Source: Oscheius sp. JU75 (taxonomy: Eukaryota; Nematoda; Chromadorea; Rhabditida; Rhabditidae). From it: a stretch of DNA of 64,000 nt. The notes beneath the pieces are model-generated. The model saw only the letters and a list, made by a program, of their open reading frames with translations, was not told where the DNA came from and did not search any database. Shown one piece after another: positions 26,286-38,020 of this stretch; the first letter of the stretch is position 1, and the number at the start of each line of letters is the position of its first letter. The position numbers and the translations under genes are program-made. The stretch is from contig JASJZC010000005.1 of assembly GCA_037178855.1 (NCBI GenBank), forward strand, positions 7,502,001 through 7,566,000, written 5' to 3'.

Positions 26286-27055
26286 GGGCCATCGAGTTTT
26301 GAGTCCTTTCGACGCGGTATTCCCAAGACAGGTTCCTCATGTTTTGAAGCATCCTTGCATAATATTTATTCTCTCTTCTTATCCTGACTTGATTCTCCAT
26401 TGTCGTGCTTTCGTCCTTTCATTGTAGTCCAAAAACCGTTTTTCTCTGTGTATCTTTCCGAGGGTATCAGCGCGCTGAAAGACTGCGTGCGCTCCATTTT
26501 TGTATATACAGTGTGACCCCCATGAGGAAATTGAGCCCGGATTTTTGTACTGTTTTCTCGCGAGAAAACTGACCGTAGTCATAGACTAGGCCCCCTTTTT
26601 GTAGTGTCGAGATAGACCTCAGGTAATCAAAGTTTGTGAGGTCTCTGGTCCAATCCGTACTCCCTTCCATGACTCTGCCTCTCTCAAAATGTACCCAGTC
26701 ACCCCACCCTTCTTTCTCTCTCTTCATCACCAGTACGGTAACTATCTTTCCTTCGATTTCTGTCTCTTAGACGGCGTATGAATCGACCACAAATAAATAT
26801 TTTCAAGTCAGTTTTCTACTGTGGGGCGCGTTAGGCTACATTCAACTTGTTTCTTATAAAGTGGGAGCTCGACTGATGGGAATCGGAAGACTCACTTCCT
26901 TCAAGAATTCCGATTGGATAGGGAAACGACAAGTCTTGGAAAAGATATTTATACTTAGGGAAAGCAATTTACCAATGGAACCCTCACAGTCAGTACAACT
27001 GGAATGCTTACGACAGGACATTAAAAAACAGAGTAAAGTACGAGACACACATCTT
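26286..27055. other. Convergent intergenic region after mbk-2
   Basis: This lies between the mbk-2 stop and the stop of the minus-strand GTPase gene. It holds an AATAAA on the plus strand at 26792-26797, plausible for the mbk-2 3' end. Short reading frames here show nothing recognisable. Confidence 0.5.
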
Positions 27056-30000
27056 TCAACAGCGTCGATCAAAGATTAAATTGATGATAGCCTTTTTCTC
27101 TTCTGGAACCTCTTCATCGGTGTAGATACCGATCATCTGAACCCATATGCGCCTCTGTTACTGACGGCTTACCTTGGTGTACTCTTGGACCTGATGTCCT
27201 ATGCCCACGTCTTGTTCCAACTCTCGAAGCTTCTGAAGGATCTCATCGTACGAGATCGAACTTTCCTGACTGTGAGCCAAGTCAAACATTGTCTTCTGAA
27301 GATACTTTTGTAAAATATAAAAATCGTTTTACCTCTTGGTTGTAGCGTTCCTTGAACTTTTCAAGATTTTCAAATGTCTTTTCGTCGTTGCTGTTTCTCT
27401 TAAAAAGCAAGGTATGGCTTAGCATAATCGAAAACCTACTGCGACTTCGATGCACTGTTTCAGTTGCTGTTCGAAAGAGTCATCGTAGTCACCATGAAGA
27501 CTGTTAAGCTTTATGAAGGCGGCAAACATTGCTCCATTCTTACGAAGTTTCTCCAACGACTGTTCCAATATCAGGTTTTTAGACATCAACTCGGTACACT
27601 TCATTACAGCTCTCTCCCGCTCGGTCAGATTGGCTTTGGCGGTGTCAGTTACAGCCTCGTTCACCACCTGAAAAGACTATCCGAGTATTCAAATTACAAA
27701 CCATTCTGTTGGATTCATAGAAGTCAAAGTTCACCATTCGATGGGTATTCAGACCACAATTGCAAGTGGTACAGCGACCATCCAGTTTGTTGAACTTTAC
27801 ACAAGCTAGCAGAGCCTTGCCAGTCTAAAGCTCGAGTTTTACAAACGACGAATCAGCATGCCTCTTGGTCTTTGTCGTCTTCTGGGATGCAGTTGCAAGA
27901 ATCGTGACAAATTCTTGGTAAATGATCTGAGGCTGAAAACACGGATGAACAAGAATCAGAGTAGCAGCAGAGACGTGGAGTGTCAATTGGGCGACGAACG
28001 TAGATTTTCTGTCAACTGGTTAGGATAGTAAAACTGACCGATACCTGATCGCAATTGAGTCGTCCAACAAGACTTTTGTTTTCCTTCAGGAGCTGATTGA
28101 TTTCGGCTTCCTTCTCTATTAGCTTCATCTGATTATTGAGTATTTGACGACTGAGATCAGCCATCGGACGAGCAAAAGCCTCCAGACAGATCTTCGTGTC
28201 TTGGATTTCGAGAGTTTTCTGTATTGGATAGTTGGGCAGGGCAGATATGGCTTTGAGCAGACTGAAAACGTGTTACTCGTAAATAATTAACATACTTTTC
28301 GACATCTTTAGCCGTGTAATCCCAGCATTTTATAGCTTTCTGCCTAATTTGTCCCATTTCTTGATAGTTGGCATGCTTTCGGCCACCCAGGTATAGAAAT
28401 CCGAAGTTGTCCAGACGAAAGACTGTTGTTTTTCTAAATCTTCGATTTGTTCCATATCTTATAGCTAGCTCACGGGTGCATTATGATCTTCACTTTGCTA
28501 TTCGCGTTGATCTTCACGAAAAACTCATTTAGTACTTTGATGGTGGTCGGGGGCTGGAGTGGATCGGTCTTGGGAAAAACAAACAGGATATTCTTGGCGG
28601 CATCGTGATGAAGACGCTTCAACAGCTCGCTCAAATTATACTTCAAGCTTGCCATAGCTCTGGTCTCGTCATGGCGAAGAAGGAACACAATGGCTTGGAG
28701 GGTTCTGAGACCATTTGCAAGTGATTTCGTCTAAACTCACTCAAACTGCTTGATGCACTTAAGAATTCTGGCGATGTTGACCTGATCTTTCTCCATGCCC
28801 TCAGTATCAACAAGGCCAGGGGTGTCGATAATCCGTACCTCTTTCTGTTTCGCACCTGAACCGTATTGGAAGGTGTAGCAGCGAGCTTCCTGAAAGGGTG
28901 GGTGAAAATTGGAGGAAATTTCTCCACTACCTGAGTGGCAGACTTTCCTGGTTCGAACACTTCGTTCCCATCAACATGGCCATCGCTTGGCTTCAATGTC
29001 ACAGTCAAAGGCTCACGGTCCTGAAACACTAGATCAATACAAAAAGATGACTTACCCTGTCATCGTAGGCAAGATCGTATTGGGCAGGAATATAAACTTT
29101 CAGATTTTGTTCGGCCTTTTTGAAATTGTTGCCAAACTCTAGGTAGTTGCCGAAAGCGTTGAGGAACGTCGATTTTCCAACTCCTGACTGTCCCAGGAGC
29201 AGGATGTTGGTCGTCTTTTTCAGGCAATGCCTGAAGATTTAAGAGAGGAAGAAGAAAGTTTTACCCAATTGAGTCTTCATCGAGAAAGATGGCCTTCTTC
29301 GGAGTGTGGAAGGTTTGAGGATTGTACACGCGCTTCTTGTTCTTCCCATTTTTCTTTCTTGGCTTCGGCTTCGGTGGGACTTGAACGACAGTTTTCACGG
29401 ACATCAAGTTTGTGGGTTCATTTTCCGGTGCTTCTAGATGGGACGAGTTGATAGTGAGCGTGGAGGAAAACGAGCTCAGAGATGTTAGAGAGCCCATCGG
29501 AGATACTGGCTCGTTTTGACGGAATCTGGTGATAGACCAGAGCATAGCCTCAGCTCTGTCGAGTTGATCGGGAGAAAATGCTGCAAATTTCCACGAATGT
29601 CCTTGTTCTGAAAGTTTTTCGTTAATGCTTGTAGTCGACTCTACTCACTAATCATTGCAATCTGGAAGTCTTCCATAAAAAGCAGCTGCTGAAACTTGTT
29701 CATTGCCAATTTGTTTAGATGATTTTCAAGTTCGCGAGAAGCTCGACTAAAATTATATATTTTCCACTTTTGATAATAACACAAAACTTACCGAGTCTCG
29801 CAGCGCTCATTGTTCCACAGCCGCTTCCAGACATCCATGCAAACCGTGTGTACATTGTCTAAAGAAGTGCCAGAGCCATCAAATTTGAACGTCACAAACT
29901 CTTCCGTACGAGGAGGGATTACTGAAAGATGCTAATGAGCTATATAAATGTTCTGGAGATACTTTTAAGGTCGACGTAGTTGTCTGTAGAGTATCTGTTA

Positions 30001-30553
30001 ACATTAGCGAACTTTTTCCCCAGAACCAAGCCAGCAAGGTCATTGGGGAAGGTAAAGATCCAAGCTGAAACAGATGTTCAGACAATCGAAATCCCAGTAC
30101 GAACTGAGATTAGTATTTTTTAACGTTTTGGCCATGTACTCAGCGACTTGCTCCTGGCTCAGAAGGTTTCTCATCATATCTTCCCGTGGCCTACAACCCG
30201 TTATCACAAAAGAATCGCCTTGTGTACCTTGGATTGTTTGGGGCGGGAGGTAGAGGAACTGGACGGACCCTTGGAGTAATAGGAGGCTTGAATAGAAAGT
30301 TGTCCGGGTCTCGACGTCTGGGTGGAATTGGAGGTCTCTCAGCTCTCTCCCGGTATCTCTCGGCTTTCCAGCTAGCAAAAGCCATTTTCAAAACGTGGTC
30401 ATTTTCGGTGTTGATGAACTTTTCCATTTGTTCGATATGGCCACCAATCAGCCATTTTTCGAATTTCGCCTTTATTTGAGGGTTGTCGATAAGGGCGAGG
30501 AACTAAAAACATTTGTTTATCAAAGAAAAACTCACTGCTGGCAGATCTGACAT
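27056..30553 (-). CDS. Multidomain P-loop GTPase with KH-like module and Cys-rich C-terminus (GTPase A)
   Basis: About 17 exons give roughly 940 residues from the ATG at 30553, which is followed at once by a GTGAGT donor. Order: a helical N-terminus and Pro/Arg-rich linker; a KH-like unit (about 127-195) containing WIFTFPNDLAGLVLGKK and ending in a VHTVCMDVWKRL helix; a second related unit (about 210-270); a basic Ser/Pro linker; a GTPase domain with GQSGVGKST P-loop (about 365) and IIDTPG switch (about 465); a cysteine/histidine cluster (CYSDSC, CHDSCNC, CTTCNCGLNTH) that probably binds zinc; and a C-terminal helical region. The canonical NKxD is replaced by PKTD. The G domain resembles AIG1/IMAP-like or septin-like GTPases, but the whole architecture is not one I can name. 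One intron (27825-27861) is GC-AG. Its tandem neighbour at 31034 is a paralogue. Confidence 0.75.
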
Positions 30554-31033
30554 CCTCAATGAAGACAAAGTGATGACAGAAAAGCGCTCTCTTTTCTCAC
30601 CAGTGTTTGCCGTTCGGAAATGGCCAAATGGCCCGAAGTCTCTTATCAGAAGATCTTAGGGCAAATCAATATGGTAAAGTTTCCGCAAACGATCAATCGT
30701 AGACAGTTTTTTTGGAACGGATGTTCGTGCTAGTGTACAAAGTACTGTAGGTTTCCAATAGCTGCGCTAATGGGATATGGAAGAAATGGAGCCTTTGTAC
30801 ATGTGCTTGTAACTCTAACAGGCTCCTTACTATTTTGCAATTGGACGACTCTTTTTTCAAACATTTCACTCCAGTCACAGGAGTGTTTCTGCCCAAGTTG
30901 GTAGAAAAAAGAGTGGATCAAATGTCAGGTTCTGTGAATGACACGATCTCACTTCGCCGAGACTTCCGATGCTCAGTACGGACCAAACAAAAGTACTTTA
31001 AACAAATTTACAGTCACAAAAAGCTTCATTTCA
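30554..31033. other. Gap between the two tandem GTPase genes
   Basis: This 480-nt same-strand gap is presumably the promoter of the GTPase gene ending at 27056 and the 3' end of the one ending at 31034. No coding feature or clear motif was seen. Confidence 0.4.
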
Positions 31034-34000
31034 TCACTCATACATGTAAGAGAATGGTCTTTCATACTTGACTTCTATTTCAGGTGCTCCAGCGTCGTTC
31101 TGATTGCTCTCAATTTCAAGATGCTGAGCATTTCGGATAAATCCTCCAAACTGGTTATGACGCTTCAGCTCTTCTATCAAATCCAAGACCGTGTTCATGT
31201 TACAGTCAGACTCGTTCTGACAAGCTTGAGTGAACAGTTGCACCTGCAACTTCCGTTTCTGTTACGAGCCAAGACTCCTACTTGTTCAACATATTCTTTC
31301 CTGTACCTTTTCAGTTCCTCAAGCAGAATCGTTGATGTTCCTCTCGTGAACACGTTCATCTCTTCCTGCCTAATCTGTACTTCAAGGTAGTCTTTGAAAG
31401 CGTCATTGATGCTCGTGATACAGTTCTTCTTCAGATACACGGCGAATGTGGCTCCGGCACGAGTCAGCAACTTACAGTTTTCCTCATATTCAGCCTCCTA
31501 AACTATCGGTTTGCCTAATACGTGAAGTGTCAGACCTTATGAAGAAGATCGTCAAGCATGAGCTCCGCTTGTCTCTTCGTTTCTTCCACACTTTCCATCC
31601 CGGATTTGACTTCCCGATCAATAATCTGCAAACGGAAGATGATTCAAGTACACACTAAGTTATACCATTTGCTCATAAGTTTCGACCATCCATCGTACAT
31701 GCTGATGCATCTTCCAATCACATCCACAGCTCTGGATCGAGCACTGACCTGGTCCATAGACTACGAACGCTGCACAGTTTTTCAATGCTGGATTGTTCAC
31801 GACATTTTCCTTCAATAACTTCTTCCAAGAAAAAAAGGCTAATTGCCCACTTGTATTCCTATGAGATGGCAGTTTTCATGACAAACGGTTTTGTGGATTG
31901 GCTGTTCCATTCCCCGACCTATGGTCTTGTACTCGACGCATTTTGGCGAAGTACAGACGGTTTGAGGCTTTTCAAGCGGCACTGTGCGTAGCATAGTCTG
32001 AAGTACAATCAGTCAGTGTAGTCAGAGTCATCTTATTTACCTGCTTCACATGGAGCTGTCCATTCAAACGATCCGCGTGATTCTTGCATCGATCGATCTC
32101 ATTACGTCTGTCACTAATGTTACGCATGTTTACCAGCTGCATTCGGGAAACTTCTGACATTGGGCGAGCCAGTGCAGCCACAGCTTCTCGGACCGTGTTG
32201 ATGGTCACATGGTCGCTGACATTGTTGACAGGAAGAGACAGAACGTGATTCACGAGTCGAACAGTTTCCTCGGCGGAGTGGTTCCATGATGTCTTGGCAT
32301 GCTCTATCTCTTCGTCGCTCGGACGAGCGAATTGGGACTGTCCCGCCTTGTCTAATTGACATCGGATGTTGAAGCCGCTGTTCTCAAAGGCGAACTTGTT
32401 GTCACTAAAAAAAACCTCAAATTTTGTGAAGTTTATTCAGGTACCGTGAGAAGGGTATCTTCACTCCACTCTCCTTTTCAATTCGATCAGTAAGCTCCCT
32501 GAGCGTTTTGCGAGTCGCATGCTCCATGAAGTTCAATCTTCCAGTCTTCGGAAATCCAAAAATTATATTTTGGCTAGCGCTGGAGTGAAGTCGGATGAGC
32601 AGCTCCTTGATACAGTATTCCATTCCAACAGTAAGTCGGGTCTCATCCGGATTCATAAGAATCAGGACGGCGTTGAGATGTCTTAACTTTTGTTCAACGA
32701 TATTTAAAGAACAAGTTACTTGAACTTGGCCAGATAGGCCATGTTCTGATTCATGAGTTCCTTGTCTCTTTCAAGTCCTGCCGTGTCACCGACTCCGGGA
32801 GTGTCAATGAAGCGCAAGATGAACCGTCTCTTGCCCACAGTGCATTCGAATGCATAGCTTCTAGGTTTTTGGGTCGAGGATTCGCCAAATGCTTCGGGTC
32901 CACACTTTTCGTTCTCATCGTTTCCAGGAATTACAGTTGATTCCATTAGGACATCACGTTCGATACCCTGAAAAACGATTCGACATACACTGTATTGAGA
33001 AGCCTGAGCAATCACCCAATGAATCACTCACAAGCTCGTCGGTCATTGTGGCATAGAACTTGATCAAGATTTTCAGCTCTCCTTCCATGGAATCCTCAAG
33101 TGTCCTGTGCATCAAATAGTTGGCCACGCTCGAGATAAAAGTCGACTTTCCAACACCAGACTGCCCCAACACCAAAATATTGATCTCTTCAGGAAATCTA
33201 AAACATTTATTGGAATCAAAGACGCACAACATTGATGGGAGACCTGGCAGTATCGATAAATTTTTGCTTGGGAGGTGCCTGCTGTTGTTTCTTCATGGCG
33301 ATCTGCTTCGCGGCCTTTTCATATTCGTTTTCCAGATGCTTCTTAGCGCTCATCAGCTCGTCCGGTTGCCAACCGTTCATGCGAACAAAGTCGTGACCAT
33401 ACTCTACAATCAATTTTTTGAAGTTGTTGATTTCGAAACTTACTCTCGTCCACCCACAAATCAACCTGGCAATTATTCATGAATGAGATTCGCTTCTGGA
33501 GATCCCAGTAGTTCTTCACCATCTCGACTTGCCACTGCGGCAGAAAGTCGTAGTATGGCATCTTCTTGGCCAAGAAGGCCCACATCTCGACAGTAGCGTT
33601 CAAGACCTTTTTCGGATCTCCGGTCAGCTTGATAACGAGACAATTGTCTTCTATAAGTATTTGATTTCAGTATTTTTGAATCAGCGATACCTTGGGAAGT
33701 CTTAATCTCACAGCAGGTTTCTTCTTTCCGGTGAAGTTTTTGAATTCGAGGACGAAAATCGGTGTCATGAACACGGGACAGTTGAACTTTGATCTTGTAC
33801 GTAAGCATCTTTGGAGCTGGCTGCACTACAGGAGCTACCGGTACTCTGGAATGTCATTTTTGAGTCTATGAACTATTAGTAATCACCTTTTGACTGGTGG
33901 TGCGGGGATTTTCAGAGCCTGAAAACTGTCCTTTAAGTGTGTCCTCAACGTTTTTACTGGTTATTTTTATGCTATTCGATTCACACCGGAACCACAAAGC

Positions 34001-34715
34001 TCAAGCACTAAACGATTAGAAGTGTTTGCCAGTTTAACTTGATCATTTTCTCACCGGAATCCGATAAGAACAAAAGAAATCGACCGGAAGTCAGAGTAAA
34101 TACGATTGTGGAAACCCCGATTCTGAACACACCTTCCATTCAAGAAAGAGTCGATGGGCTTCGGGGATGTGCTTGATCAGCCTTTCGGCGATTTCAAACT
34201 CGCCGTCGGACAGATTGTTCCTTACAATTGCTTGGACACCAGAATTCAGGAGCTTCAAAAAGTCTTCCTCAGTAACCTGTAAGTTAATAGCTGCAGATAG
34301 AAAAGCAAACTTACAGTGTTGCCTCCCTTTTCCCGCAGATATGCATCAAACACAGCTGCGTCGACTAATGTTTTGATGATGTCAGCTTCATCATCGCAAT
34401 TGAGAGCGAGAATATCCTCAACAGTTTTCTTCGTTTTTGGGTCAGTGATCAGACGGGGGAAAAACCACTGTTTCTAAGCGCAAGAAATTGTATTCTGCAC
34501 TGATTCTTACTAATCCATTTTTCCACTTGAGATATCTCTGAAAGTACTCCGGCGGCAGTAGAGCGCCTAATTTCTGTGTCGTTTTTTCCTCTCCCAGATT
34601 CATGTCGAAAATGTCCAGAATGAATTGAGCGTCGTCGTAGCCGTCAAGAAACGGGTACTGAACCTACTTCGAGATGTAGTGTGAATCTATTTACCTTTTC
34701 CAAATAGCTGGACAT
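31034..34715 (-). CDS. Multidomain P-loop GTPase with KH-like module and Cys-rich C-terminus (GTPase B)
   Basis: About 17 short-intron exons give roughly 930 residues from the ATG at 34715 to the TGA at 31034. The N-terminal 160 residues are helical (YFQRYLKWKNG, HRLFLEWK). Next come a Pro-rich linker and a divergent KH-like unit containing CLVIKLTGDPKK and NATVEMWAFL. The GTPase domain has GQSGVGKSTF and FIDTPGVGDT; the guanine-specificity motif is degenerate (FPKTG). The C-terminal region carries CTSPKC, CHENC and CSIQSCGCDWKMH, matching the cysteine pattern of GTPase A, then helices. Domain order and introns show A and B are tandem paralogues. B starts 522 bp from the start of the kinase gene on the other strand, so a shared promoter is likely. 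Cellular role unknown; a nucleotide-dependent scaffold is one possibility. Confidence 0.75.
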
Positions 34716-35237
34716 TTCAGCGTTCGAGTCTGCTCAGCTTTCCTAAAATCTGAGTGTACACATCAACGGAACCAAAAGAGCTTGAAGGGACATTGTGACA
34801 GAGGTTATCGGCGGAAGTTCATAAACTGGCCATTTTCGAACACCAGACTGTCTTCCCTTATCTTGATGATAGCTGGTCGGAATGGCAAGAAATGCTAAGA
34901 TAACGTATTGAACGTTTTCTTGTGGAAACACTTGGAGGGGTCCGTAAGTGATCCTATCTAGCATCTACGGTGTTTTGAGCACGTTTTAAACAGAAAAAAT
35001 ACTATCAGTGAAACTGTCAGGAAACAAAAAAAACGATAAAAGACATCTAAAAAATTAGTTAGCAAAACTCTTTCCCTTCATCTATTCAAGTCTCGTAGCG
35101 TATTTGGCTCAGTTCTCAGAGGTCGTTAAAGCCATCGTTATCGCCCACTCCCTTTGCCAAAACGAAGAATTTTATCGGCCCAACAGTCTTCTAACCTCCC
35201 AATTCTATAAGGAAACCTTTTTCATCTAAATGAATAA
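34716..35237. promoter_or_regulatory. Putative bidirectional promoter between GTPase B and the kinase
   Basis: The two start codons diverge across 522 bp. An ATG at 35230 makes a three-codon upstream reading frame (ATGAATAAATGA) that overlaps the kinase start. No core promoter motif was identified. Co-regulation is inference from the arrangement. Confidence 0.4.
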
Positions 35238-37497
35238 ATGAGCGAAACACTTCCTGCTCCGAAAAGCTGTGTTGTTCCAGCAAGTAAGTCATCGTAAGCC
35301 ACGTCCATGCTCTTCTAGTCCTTGGCTACTTTGCCAAAAACGATTTCACGGAAGTTGAGGACATCGGATATGGAGCAGAAGCTGTGGTGTCCAAAGGATA
35401 CAACCGGCATTATGAGTTCGTATGGTTTACAAGCTCAAAGCTGAATATTTTTAGTGTTGTGGCCATTAAGAAGTTCTTCAAAATGGGCAATGTTTCCGGG
35501 ATTAAAGAAATTGACATTTTGATCAAGGTACTGTTATGATTTGAGTATCACTATCTGGGTACAAGAGTGTCGGATGCTGACAATGAAATAGACTAAAAAC
35601 AGCCTGACCGTATTCAGCACTCTCGCCATCCCAATATCGTCGAGCTTTTTGGAGTTCTTATAAGAGAAACGGGAGGCAAACCATCTACTCAAATTGGCTA
35701 TGTCATGAAATTTATGCAGAATGGAAGCTTGGATAAAAGTAAGCATGTTTTTAGCCTAGGTCAATTCCGATCCAGTAATTCACAATCCCTCCAAACTGTA
35801 CGGTTATGAGCAAATTTTTTCGTGGACTCAGCAGATAGCTCGCGGGATCGGGTTTCTTCACCGTAACGGGATCATTCACAGAGATGTCAAGCCGAAAAAG
35901 TATGCTGTTGTTTCCACAAATTACAGTTTTAATTTTAGTATACTACTTGGTTTCAATCTAGACGACCTGAAGGTGTCTGACTTTGGAACAGCTAGGACAC
36001 TGGATAAGGAAACGCTAACAACTAAGTAAGTTAAAAAAAAGAAACAACCTTTCCGACTGTTTCACTCCTGAACTATGACTCGCTTTTTTAGCGTCGGTAC
36101 TGTGCTCTACATGGCTCCTGAAATTTTCACGGAGAATAAGTACTCTTTTCCGACAGATATATATTCTTTCACAATCACCATATGGGAAATCATTTACAGA
36201 CAGCAAGTTCCAGATCCGTTTGACTAGATTTACTGTTTAAGGGTACCTTACAGTCATCTTGCTAACTGCACACATCTTGAAAAACTGAACATGGTAAGTG
36301 CTGGAGAACGCCCTTTTCTTCGAGACGGCCCTATTCCCGAAGTGATGCAGATGTTGTTGAGGTAAGAAAGGTACGACCCAGGTGATTAGATTCTTACAGA
36401 GGCTGGCATGTCAAGCCGGAACAACGACCGTTTATCGGTGATTTTTTGACGTTTGCAATAACAGCCTCTCAGCAAATGAAAAACGCTGAGAAACCAATTA
36501 CAACCAGTTCAACCAACCTAGAAGGTGACCGAAAATCGGAATATTTTTTTTTAAAATAAACATTAAGATGCAGCCGGGATTCCATTCGCACGAGAATCAA
36601 GTTTTCAAGGGCCCGACTCACAGAATGTGCTTGCCAACGATGTCACACGTGTTGAGAGCGCATCTTCTGTCGCCAGACGTCGTACCAAGTTCACGTATTC
36701 CGATACAGACTCGGGAACAAGCAGCACTTCAAGGTTTCCTCTTCCTAGTCGTAATAGGAATATTACAGCAAAATAAATGAGCCGCGCACATGTGGAAGAG
36801 AAACTACCACACCACGAACTATCACAAACTTGGTACAAAGACCTAAGAATACAGACTGCAGTAAGTATTGACAGTCATTTCTTTTCAATACAATACAGCT
36901 TTCATAGTTATTTTGGGTATACTGACACTATCAAATTGCAGTTTGGATACTAACATTCCCAAAGGAACTTGGAGGCCTTGTTCTTGGTAGGAAGATGTCT
37001 CATGTCAATAGCTACCAATATTGTTCGAACGTCAATCTGACCGGTATAGTAATCTACTTAGAGAACCAGATTTCGGCTCAAGTTATCTCCCCCCGAAACA
37101 CGGATCCGGTGATTTTCAAGGTGGACGGAACCTTATTTGAACAAGTCCACGCTGTCTGTCTGGATATTTGGAAGCGGCTCTCGACGAATAGACTATGTCT
37201 GAAACAGTAATATTTTGTTGTATTTACAGAAAGGCACAAACATTTTCAGAAAGCTAGACGATAATCTATCCAGACACGTCGACAGTCTGAACCAGTTCCA
37301 GCAGTTACTCCTCATGGAGGAACATCAGATTTACTTGAGTTTGTTGTGTAATTTAAAACTGCTAGAGTTGCTTTTCAGAGAAAAAAGGATCTTTATGGAC
37401 AATTCGAGCCTTTTACCAGGATCGTCTCGAAAAGGGCTTGGATATTCTGCGCCAAACAAGAAGCTTTCCTCTTCAAAGCGAGCCCCATGAAGTTTAA
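35238..37497 (+). CDS. TKL-like protein kinase with C-terminal KH-like module
   Basis: About 15 exons give roughly 560 residues. The kinase domain (about 30-300) has a GYGAEAVV glycine loop, VAIKKF lysine, IHRDVKPKN catalytic loop, SDFGTAR and MAPE, so it should be active. Its features resemble tyrosine-kinase-like serine/threonine kinases of the TAK1/RIP type. A Ser/Thr-rich linker (about 310-410) follows, then a KH-like unit (WILTFPKELGGLVLGRK ... VHAVCLDIWKRL) and a second unit (FQQLLLMEEHQIYL ... WTIRAFYQDRLEKG). Both align directly with GTPase A, and the intron inside the second unit has the same position and phase in both genes. The intron at 36203-36241 is GC-AG; read as GT-AG the frame stops. 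Head-to-head with GTPase B. Confidence 0.75.
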
Positions 37498-37810
37498 ATT
37501 TTTTGTTTGTCCGAATACTATTTGATAAAAGTGAACTTTTTCTTTTTCAAGTGTTTGATTAAGAATGATTCTTTTTGAGCACGCTCCTCACGCAAACTTG
37601 CGCTCACCTGTTAAATGTAACCTATGGCAGCCGCTGTCCTAGTAATTCCGCTTCTGAATGTCTCATGATTTTTTTTTACCAGAAGCAAGTCTGAAATTGC
37701 TGAAACAGGTAACTTGTGGGAATTTTCTTTTTGAAAAGTTGTAGCCATTACTATTTTTCAACTGGGTCTCGTTTACTCCAGAATTACTTCAAAGGTCTCG
37801 TTAACTTCAG

Positions 37811-38020
37811 CTAAAATTGAAAGCAAACGCTGTACTTGTAACTTCAAAAGCACGGGAAGTGCAAGAAGAAGCTGTAGATGATGAAACTGAAGAAGACGAA
37901 TATAGTGTTGTGAATGGAAGGCTTACAAAATCCCGGGAGAGGGTACCCTACGAGAAAATAATTTCCAAGGTGTTGGAAGAGGATCTCAAAATGTTGCAAT
38001 GCATTCCCAAACAGCTGTAA
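37811..38020 (+). CDS. Isolated exon-like acidic reading frame, unknown
   Basis: It follows an AACTTCAG acceptor and stays open to a TAA. It encodes a Glu/Asp-rich stretch (DDETEEDEYS) followed by a basic helix-like segment. Two very short upstream exon candidates (near 37680 and 37785) could precede it, but no start codon or complete gene can be built. It may be a remnant of a transposon or gene, or chance. Confidence 0.25.
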   Translation, partial: LKLKANAVLVTSKAREVQEEAVDDETEEDEYSVVNGRLTKSRERVPYEKIISKVLEEDLKMLQCIPKQL

